NCBI GenBank assembly: GCA_903847195.1 | Contig: CAINCZ010000097.1 | Coordinates: 1 to 21,578, forward strand | DNA length: 21,578 nt | Source of the DNA: an uncultured Acidobacteriota bacterium | Lineage (GTDB): Bacteria; Acidobacteriota; Terriglobia; Terriglobales; CAINCZ01 | Reading direction: 5' to 3' | In this document: positions 1-5,053 of the stretch, one piece after another | How the letters are laid out: every line of letters begins with the position of its first letter | How positions within the stretch are numbered: the stretch's first letter is position 1 | Notes under the pieces: model-generated | The model's input: the letters and a program-made list of their open reading frames with translations, nothing else | Told to the model about the DNA's origin: nothing | Database searches by the model: none | Position numbers and translations under genes: made by a program

Positions 1-126
1 CTCGACGCCGGCGCCGACGAGTTCATTCGTAAAGTCAACTTCGCCCAGCAGTTACCAGTCGTCCTGACGGCGGTGTTCCCTGCCATCGGAAATTCATCTG
101 CTGAGATTGCGCTCCGGCGCATCTAA
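1..126 (+). CDS. C-terminal fragment of a response-regulator receiver-domain protein
   Basis: The window opens inside a gene. Frame 1 reads 41 codons and stops at TAA 124-126. The fragment contains GADEFIRK, which matches the end of a CheY-like receiver domain: the GAD(D/E)F(I/L)xK element carries the conserved lysine at the end of beta-5, followed by the alpha-5 helix (FAQQLPVVLTAVF). In most receivers the Lys is followed by Pro; here it is Val. Only about 15 residues follow alpha-5 and no output domain is present, so a stand-alone receiver or a protein with an N-terminal output region is likely. The phosphoacceptor Asp would lie upstream of the window. The next gene starts 21 nt downstream on the same strand, so the two may be co-transcribed. 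The receiver assignment rests on a short segment and is moderately sure. Confidence 0.6.
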   Translation, partial: LDAGADEFIRKVNFAQQLPVVLTAVFPAIGNSSAEIALRRI

Positions 127-146
127 CATCAACTTGGAGCTGGAAA

Positions 147-341
147 ATGTCTTACGAATTCCACCTGAAGAATTACGAACATTACGCCCGCCTCCTGCGC
201 GCGGCCCGCGCCGAAGGCAATCGCAGTATGGCCGCCGAGGCTGCTCGCATGTTGCTGTTCCATCTGCGCAACCTGTTCCAGGCCCTACCCTCTTCGCGCC
301 GCACCGCTGTCCGCACTACCCTGACCGTTCGCGCCGCCTGA
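147..341 (+). CDS. Small hypothetical protein, 64 aa
   Basis: A 64-residue ORF starting MSYEFHLKNYEHYARLL. I do not recognise a family. The ATG at 147 is preceded by GGAG at 136-139 with a 7-nt spacer, which supports this start. The protein is basic and mostly helical by composition (residues 5-47 are rich in Ala, Arg, Leu and Glu). It has no signal peptide or membrane segment, and the tail is Arg/Thr-rich. It follows the receiver fragment by 21 nt and may belong to the same operon. A longer ORF starting at 107 in another frame overlaps it but lacks a ribosome-binding site and has noise-like composition. Function unknown. Confidence 0.5.
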   Translation: MSYEFHLKNYEHYARLLRAARAEGNRSMAAEAARMLLFHLRNLFQALPSSRRTAVRTTLTVRAA

Positions 342-391
342 TTCCGACCCGTTCCAAGTTAAGAGGAAATTAGAAAGAAAAGTGATATGTG

Positions 392-423
392 GCAGCCCGG
401 GTGGCCTCTAGGGCGGGGGCTGC
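392..423 (+). terminator. Possible terminator hairpin after the 64-aa gene
   Basis: GCAGCCC at 392-398 pairs perfectly with GGGCTGC at 417-423 across an 18-nt loop. It lies about 50 nt after the stop of the plus-strand small gene. No clear T-run follows (only a TTTT at about 442), so a Rho-independent terminator is possible rather than shown. Confidence 0.25.
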
Positions 424-450
424 GCTCTGTCTATGCCGCGATTTTCGGGC

Positions 451-486
451 AAAAAAAAGGCGCGCAGGACGGGGGCATCCGCGCGC
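451..486 (-). terminator. Rho-independent terminator of the 37-aa minus-strand gene
   Basis: On the minus strand GCGCGCGGA (486-478) pairs with TCC-T-GCGCGC (469-460), one bulged base, followed after one or two C by eight consecutive T (458-451). A strong GC stem plus an uninterrupted T8 is a classical intrinsic terminator. It ends a transcript coming from the small ORF at 638-525, 39 nt downstream of its stop codon, and so supports that ORF being a real gene. Confidence 0.7.
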
Positions 487-524
487 ACCAGACAAAGGAG
501 ACTCAGAAGAAGCGCTGTGCTAAC

Positions 525-638
525 TCAAAGGTCTCGAGCAATCTCGACCAGGAAGGCACCTCCAATTATCCCGAGGTCCGCGATGAGCAGCAGCCAGGGA
601 AGGCCACTCAACATCTGCTGGAACAACTCGGAACCCAT
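525..638 (-). CDS. Predicted 37-aa single-pass membrane microprotein
   Basis: ATG at 638-636, stop TGA at 527-525. The peptide begins MGSELFQQMLSGLPW, continues with a hydrophobic run (LLLIADLGIIGGAFLV, about residues 16-31) and ends EIARDL. It therefore looks like a single transmembrane helix with a short polar N-terminus and an acidic/basic C-terminal tail. A Shine-Dalgarno GAGG (650-647) sits 8 nt before the ATG, and a strong hairpin/T8 terminator lies 39 nt after the stop. Third codon positions are mostly G or C (about 26 of 37), as expected for a coding frame in this genome. I know of no family; function unknown. The longer plus-strand frames over the same bases (387-737, 433-789) look like noise. 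The combination of RBS, membrane helix and terminator is the evidence. Confidence 0.5.
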   Translation of the reverse strand: MGSELFQQMLSGLPWLLLIADLGIIGGAFLVEIARDL

Positions 639-708
639 AAGAAGCACCTCGTCGAACTCTTGCGGGCCACCTTATCGAGTCCTACTCTATCCTGCTTGCT
701 CGCGTGTG

Positions 709-730
709 TGGGTAAAGAGTGTGTTACCCA
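709..730. promoter_or_regulatory. Operator-like inverted repeat TGGGTAA-N8-TTACCCA
   Basis: Perfect 7-bp arms (709-715 and 724-730) separated by 8 nt. A second copy of the inner motif GTAAAG (712-717) recurs at 734-739, exactly 22 nt later, on the same face of the helix. The site lies 71 nt upstream of the microprotein start (minus strand) and beside the IS insertion point. Before the insertion it would have sat between the microprotein and the kinase gene. The form suits a dimeric regulator. The regulator is unknown. Confidence 0.35.
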
Positions 731-759
731 AGTGTAAAGATTTGTGTTTGCCCGGGTAC

Positions 760-767
760 CCCTTTTC
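760..767. repeat. Left 8-bp target-site duplication of the ISL3 element
   Basis: CCCTTTTC immediately before the left inverted repeat is repeated exactly at 2116-2123 after the right inverted repeat. Eight bp is the duplication size known for ISL3-family elements. A perfect copy points to direct transposition at this site without later decay. Confidence 0.92.
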
Positions 768-786
768 GGCTCTGCACAGGAATCTG
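768..786 (+). repeat. Left terminal inverted repeat of the ISL3 element
   Basis: 19 bp beginning GGCTCTG. It matches the reverse complement of 2097-2115 at positions 1-7, 10 and 13-19. This is the presumed transposase binding and cleavage end. Confidence 0.85.
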
Positions 787-846
787 TAACGCCCCGTGAT
801 TTGATTGGCGTTTTGATTTTCGAGAACTCTGGTTACACTCCGAAGG

Positions 847-2082
847 ATGCGAGACAACGACTGGACGAAAGTTCTGGGGTGGCCGGGCTATCGGGTCTAT
901 CGGCATGAGATCGATGACCAGGCCAAGGCCCTGAAGCTGTGGGTGCGGCGCAAGCGTGGAAACCGGAAGCTGGCCTGCTCCGGTTGCGGGCGGAAGTTCA
1001 CGGAGGCCTACGACATCCACCAGCGGGAGATACGCGATCTGCCGTGGTCAGAATATCGCACAACGGTGGTGATTGAGCTGTATCGAGTGCGCTGCCCGGA
1101 CTGTGGAGTCAAGACGGAGAAAGTGCCGCAGTTGCCGAGTAAGGCGCCGTTCAGCAAGCGCTTTGAAGAGGCGGTGGGGCAGGCTTGCGAGAACGCGGCG
1201 GGCAGGCGGGTGGCACAACAGTTCGGACTGGCGGCCAGTACGGTGCGGGCCATCGATTTGCGGTATCTCGGGCGCTGGGCCGCAGCGCGACGGAAACCAG
1301 CGCTCCGGCAGATGGGCGTGGACGAAATCTACTTAGGCAAGCAGCAGAAGTTCCTCACGGTGGTGAGCAATCTGGAAACGGCCGAGCCACTGTGGTTTGG
1401 CCGCGAGCGCAAGCAGGAGACGCTGGACGAGTTCTTCCGGACCCAGCTCAGCCGCTTTCAGCGCAGCGCCATTCGGGCAGCCTGCGTCGATATGTGGGAA
1501 CCCTTTCGGCGAAGTCTGCAACAGTGGGTGCCACGATGCCGCATCGTTTATGACAAGTTCCATATCCTTCAGCACGCGGGCGCGGCAGTGGACGAAGTGC
1601 GGCGCGCCGAGTTTTTCCGCAAAGGTGGCCCCGCCCGCGACCTCATTCGCGGCAAACGCTGGTTATTGTTGAGCAGTTGGGTCCACCTCGACCGACACAA
1701 GAAACGCCAGCTCAATGAACTGTTCCGCTTGAATCGCCGGGTGATGAAGGCCTATCTGCTCAAGGAAAGCTTGACCCGGCTCTGGGATTACCGCTACGAG
1801 GGAGCCATGATGCGCTACCTCCAAAGCTGGATCGACCAACTGCGTTGGCAACGGCTCAAGCCAATGGAGAAGCTGGCCACGATGCTGGTGAAGCACTTAG
1901 ATGGAATCCTAAACTACTGCCGCACCAAGGTGCCGATGGGGGTGGTGGAGGCGGTCAACGGCAACATCAAAGCTTTACTACGCCGAGGACGTGGTTACCG
2001 CAACCTGAACTATCTGCTGCTGAAGGCTCAGCGGCTGGCGGCTACCAAGACCCAATTCCTCGTTTTCAGAAAAGCCGCATAG
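847..2082 (+). CDS. ISL3-family transposase, 411 aa
   Basis: DDE transposase that moves the surrounding element. The N-terminus (about residues 40-90) holds the ISL3-type zinc ribbon with Cys44-x2-Cys47 and Cys83-x2-Cys86. A helix-turn-helix-like segment follows around 115-140 (AQQFGLAASTVRAI). The catalytic core has the expected acidic residues: Asp159 in MGVDEIYLG, Asp215 in CVDMW (with a second conserved Asp236 in YDKFHIL) and Glu369 in GVVEAVNGNIKALLR, followed by the basic GRGYRN motif. Length is normal for the family and no frame disruption is visible, so the enzyme is probably active. It fills the element almost completely. Start ATG 847 lies in 'cgaaggATG', with a weak upstream AAGG. 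The family call is confident. Confidence 0.96.
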   Translation: MRDNDWTKVLGWPGYRVYRHEIDDQAKALKLWVRRKRGNRKLACSGCGRKFTEAYDIHQREIRDLPWSEYRTTVVIELYRVRCPDCGVKTEKVPQLPSKAPFSKRFEEAVGQACENAAGRRVAQQFGLAASTVRAIDLRYLGRWAAARRKPALRQMGVDEIYLGKQQKFLTVVSNLETAEPLWFGRERKQETLDEFFRTQLSRFQRSAIRAACVDMWEPFRRSLQQWVPRCRIVYDKFHILQHAGAAVDEVRRAEFFRKGGPARDLIRGKRWLLLSSWVHLDRHKKRQLNELFRLNRRVMKAYLLKESLTRLWDYRYEGAMMRYLQSWIDQLRWQRLKPMEKLATMLVKHLDGILNYCRTKVPMGVVEAVNGNIKALLRRGRGYRNLNYLLLKAQRLAATKTQFLVFRKAA

Positions 2083-2096
2083 AATGCGCACTTCGC

Positions 2097-2115
2097 CAGA
2101 TTCTCGCTCAGAGCC
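2097..2115 (-). repeat. Right terminal inverted repeat of the ISL3 element
   Basis: On the minus strand this 19-bp end begins GGCTCTG and pairs with the left end at 15 of 19 positions. It starts 15 bp after the transposase stop codon. Confidence 0.85.
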
Positions 2116-2123
2116 CCCTTTTC
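2116..2123. repeat. Right 8-bp target-site duplication of the ISL3 element
   Basis: CCCTTTTC, identical to 760-767. Removing 768-2123 reconstructs the uninterrupted ancestral intergenic sequence. Confidence 0.92.
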
Positions 2124-2285
2124 TAACAATTCTTTACAGCGGAATTAACCCATCTGTTGTAGAACCAAAGGAGAGCTTCTATCCATCAACGCAGGACCGG
2201 AAAGAGAAAGTTTACGGCAGTCCAATGGGGGCTGCGGGGTTTTGCCGATGATTGCAGAAGCCGTGCAGGTCGTGTCAGGTAGGCT

Positions 2286-3659
2286 ATGAGCGTACTTTCC
2301 AAGATGTTCCTGTCGTTTTGGGCCGCCCTGATCGTCACGATCGTTCTTACCGTTTTCGTTCAACCCACCCGCAACGAAGCCAATCATGCTGCCTTCCGCG
2401 AGTCCATGTCCCGCCTGCTGGTGGTGCAAAGCCGGGCCTATATACAAGATATAGAGGAAGGGCGGCAGCCCGAAGTGCGCGCCGCCGTCGAAGCGTTGGG
2501 TCGCAGCAGCGGCATCCAGTTTTACCTTCTGGACGAGAACGGCACCGAGGTGACCGGCCGCGCCCTCCCTGAGGACGTTCAGCGCGCCCTTTCCGAGGAA
2601 GATAATGAGAACCCGGAAATCATCACCCGGGAAATCGCCGACGACCAGGAAAACCAGTACCGGATGGTGGCCCATTTCAGCGGAGCCCGCCGCGCCCGCC
2701 TGCGCTTTTGGTTCTGGTTCCCCCGGCTCAGCCTGCTGTTTGTCACCACGGGTGTCGCCTGTTTCGGACTGGCTCGTTACCTGACCAAGCCGATCGTCCG
2801 CCTGCGGGCGGCGGCGCAGCAGTTGGCCGATGGCTCCTTGCAGGCCCGCGCCGAGCTTGGCGGTTCGCGCAAAGACGAAATCGCGTTGCTGGTCAACGAT
2901 TTCAACCGCATGGCCGAGCGCATCGCCACCCTCATCACCGCCCAGCGGCGGCTGATGACCGACATCTCGCATGAATTGCGCTCCCCGCTCGCCCGCCTCA
3001 GCATCGCCATCGGGTTGCTGCGCAAAAAGACCGGACCCGATGCCGCGCCCATGCTGGACCGGGTCGAGATTGAACCGGAGCGCCTCGACCAGATGATCGG
3101 CGAGTTGCTCGCGCTCTCGGCCGTCGAGAGCGGCCCCGCCCAGTCCGCCAACGTGGAAATCAACCTGGCGGATCTGGCCACCGAGATTGCCGACGATGCC
3201 GACTACGAGGCCAAGGGGCGCGACTGCCATGTCCGGCTGACCATTCAGGATGAGTGTGTCGTGTCCGGCAATTCCGAGTTGCTCCATCGCGCGGTGGAGA
3301 ACGTCGTCCGCAACGCCGTGCGCTACACGGCCCCAGCCAGCACGGTGGACATGACCATACAGGCTGAAGCCGCGGGCGGCGGCTCGAAGGTCGCCGTCCT
3401 GCGGGTCCGCGACCATGGCCCCGGCGTGCCCGAAGACGAGGCTCAGAATATCTTCCGCCCCTTCTATCGCCTTGCCGATGCCCGCGACCGGCAGTCGGGC
3501 GGCACCGGTCTCGGACTCGCCATCAGTGAGCGCGCCGTCGTTTTGCACGGCGGACAAATTGCTGCTGCCAATGCCCCCGGAGGGGGGTTGATCGTGGAGA
3601 TTCGGCTTCCCGTCACTGCCGCCGCTAAAGCTCAGCCAACAGCGGATTCAGCTCTGTGA
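2286..3659 (+). CDS. CpxA-like membrane sensor histidine kinase, 457 aa
   Basis: Two-component kinase that senses an envelope signal and phosphorylates a response regulator. Order: TM1 (about residues 7-25), periplasmic sensor domain (26-140), TM2 (about 143-164, after a Trp/Phe-rich WFWFP), HAMP (about 165-218), HisKA with phosphoacceptor His229 in DISHELRSPLARL, and an ATPase domain with N-box ENVVRNAVRYT (338-348), G1 DHGPG (376-380), F-box FRPFYR (390-395) and G2 GGTGLGLAI (405-413). All catalytic boxes are intact. The stretch FNRMAERIATLITAQRRLM into the H-box resembles CpxA specifically, so an envelope-stress role is plausible. CpxA is normally encoded with CpxR; here no regulator gene is adjacent. 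The start has only a weak AGG 6 nt upstream (2277-2279). The next genes on the same strand are an exported DUF5666 protein and a TonB-dependent receptor. Confidence 0.93.
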   Translation: MSVLSKMFLSFWAALIVTIVLTVFVQPTRNEANHAAFRESMSRLLVVQSRAYIQDIEEGRQPEVRAAVEALGRSSGIQFYLLDENGTEVTGRALPEDVQRALSEEDNENPEIITREIADDQENQYRMVAHFSGARRARLRFWFWFPRLSLLFVTTGVACFGLARYLTKPIVRLRAAAQQLADGSLQARAELGGSRKDEIALLVNDFNRMAERIATLITAQRRLMTDISHELRSPLARLSIAIGLLRKKTGPDAAPMLDRVEIEPERLDQMIGELLALSAVESGPAQSANVEINLADLATEIADDADYEAKGRDCHVRLTIQDECVVSGNSELLHRAVENVVRNAVRYTAPASTVDMTIQAEAAGGGSKVAVLRVRDHGPGVPEDEAQNIFRPFYRLADARDRQSGGTGLGLAISERAVVLHGGQIAAANAPGGGLIVEIRLPVTAAAKAQPTADSAL

Positions 3660-3780
3660 TTAAGACTCGCAGGTAATTTCAGGAACGAAGTACATGATCA
3701 ATACTGATCGTTTTTCGAGCGATAATGGAGAGTCAACCCGGCACGACCTTTGCACCGCAACCTATCCTGCGAGAATTCTC

Positions 3781-5016
3781 ATGCGCTGTTTGAACGCTCC
3801 TTCGCTCCGTCGCGCCGCTTTCGCTCTAATTGCCGCGCTCACCCTCCTGCCGTTTGCCCTCGCGCAGTCACCAACTGCCGACGCGCAACGTCCTGCCGGC
3901 GTGGTGAAATCGGTGCATGGCGATGCCGTGACCATTACGACCGATGCTGGCCGCGAAGTTCGCATCGTGGTAAAAGACACGACCCGCCTCGTGCAGGCAA
4001 CGCCCGGCATGTCGCCCCAACAGCTTCAGCAGGCTCCGGCAGCGAAGCTCTCCGACCTGCAGCCCGGCGACCGCATGGTCATCCGCGGCACGCTCGCCCC
4101 CGATGGTCAATCGGTGGTCGCCACGACGGCGCTGGTGATGAAAAAGGCCGCCGTCGCTGAACGCCAGGAGCGCGAACGCCAGGATTGGCAACAGCGCGGC
4201 GTCGGTGGTCTGGTCAGCGTCGTGGACCCTGCAGCCCGCACCGCCGCCATTTCTGTCATGTCCTCGGCGGGCAAGAAAAACACGCTGATTAAGTTGCGCG
4301 ACAATACCGTGATCCGCCGCTACCAGGCCGATTCTGTCAAGTTCGACGATGCCCAGCCGTCCACGCTGGCTGACCTCAAGCCCGGCGACCAGCTCCGCGC
4401 TCGCGGCGAACGTAACGCGGATGGCTCGGAGTTCACCGCCCAGGAAATCGTCTTTGGATCCTTCCGCAACATCGCCGGACGCATCACCGCAGTCGACCCC
4501 GCCAACGGCACCATCGTGGTCGCCGACCTCGCCACCAAGAAGCCGGCCACGGTCAAAATCTCCAGTGAGTCGCAGGTGAAGAAGCTGCCGGCGACGCTGG
4601 CCGAGCGGCTGGCGGCACGATTGAAAAACACGGGCGACTCCGCCACCGCCGCGGTACCGCCGTCTGGTGGCGGACGCCAATTACCGGGAGCCGCAGGCGG
4701 TCCGCCTTCCGGCGCGCCCGGCGGCCAACGCGCGGGCATGGGCATGGGGACCGACGGCGGCGCGGGCGGCCAGCGCGGCGGCTCCCCCGACCTGCAACAG
4801 ATGCTCAGCCGCGCTCCCGATATTCAGCTCAGCGATTTGCAAAAGGGCGAAGCCGTGATGCTGGTGGCTACCGCCGGCTCCGCCGCCACCTCGCCCAAGG
4901 CCATCACTCTGCTGAGCGGCGTGGAAACTATCTTGACCGCATCACCCAACGGCGGCGGCGCCGCCATGTTGCTGTCGCCTTGGAACTTCGGCGGCAGCGC
5001 GCCCGACATGCCGTAA
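3781..5016 (+). CDS. Secreted DUF5666-repeat protein, 411 aa
   Basis: Exported protein of unknown function. Residues 1-28 form a signal peptide (basic MRCLNAPSLRR, hydrophobic core, probable cleavage ALA|QS). Three related units follow, each with a short beta-rich strand pattern and the motif L(S/A)DL(Q/K)(P/K)G(D/E), at residues 90-97, 196-203 and 350-357. The VVKSVHGDAVTI, LVSVVDPAARTAAI and RITAVDPANGTIVV segments are also related. This is the DUF5666 pattern. The third unit is split by a Gly/Pro/Arg-rich linker (about 294-335). I prefer ATG 3781. The in-frame ATG 3694 has AGGA 9 nt upstream, but its extra 29 codons have only about 48% GC at third positions and would put a long polar stretch before the signal peptide. 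It sits 37 bp before the receptor gene and is probably co-transcribed with it. Confidence 0.8.
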   Translation: MRCLNAPSLRRAAFALIAALTLLPFALAQSPTADAQRPAGVVKSVHGDAVTITTDAGREVRIVVKDTTRLVQATPGMSPQQLQQAPAAKLSDLQPGDRMVIRGTLAPDGQSVVATTALVMKKAAVAERQERERQDWQQRGVGGLVSVVDPAARTAAISVMSSAGKKNTLIKLRDNTVIRRYQADSVKFDDAQPSTLADLKPGDQLRARGERNADGSEFTAQEIVFGSFRNIAGRITAVDPANGTIVVADLATKKPATVKISSESQVKKLPATLAERLAARLKNTGDSATAAVPPSGGGRQLPGAAGGPPSGAPGGQRAGMGMGTDGGAGGQRGGSPDLQQMLSRAPDIQLSDLQKGEAVMLVATAGSAATSPKAITLLSGVETILTASPNGGGAAMLLSPWNFGGSAPDMP

Positions 5017-5053
5017 TCCTATGAAACACCCGTACGATTTTTCAGGAGGCTCG

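Larger units (their letters stand above)
768..2115 (+). mobile_element. Intact ISL3-family insertion sequence, 1348 bp
   Basis: Boundaries come from the sequence. The left end 768-786 (GGCTCTGCACAGGAATCTG) and the right end, read on the minus strand from 2115 to 2097 (GGCTCTGAGCGAGAATCTG), match at 15 of 19 positions. Both are flanked by the identical 8-mer CCCTTTTC. The GGCTCT tip, 8-bp duplication and about 1.3-kb size fit the ISL3 family. The element carries one full-length transposase gene and no cargo. It has inserted between a minus-strand microprotein gene and a plus-strand sensor kinase, 170 bp upstream of the kinase start. The transposase reads toward the kinase, and no obvious terminator is seen between them, so read-through transcription into the kinase is possible. 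Confidence 0.95.

Noticed and set aside
387..789. Two overlapping plus-strand frames of 116 and 118 codons
   Set aside because: No Shine-Dalgarno, composition dominated by Arg/Ser/Pro as in out-of-frame reading, and they overlap the better supported minus-strand microprotein and its terminator; one also runs into the IS element.
2145..3557. 470-codon minus-strand frame opposite the sensor kinase
   Set aside because: It is antisense to a gene with all histidine-kinase motifs; Gly/Ala/Asp/His-rich noise typical of the complementary strand of GC-rich coding DNA.
3694..3780. Upstream start of the DUF5666 protein at 3694 (AGGA 9 nt upstream)
   Set aside because: The 29 extra codons have clearly lower third-position GC than the gene and would place a long polar stretch before the signal peptide; a GATAAT box at 3721-3726 also fits transcription starting inside it. 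Not fully excluded.
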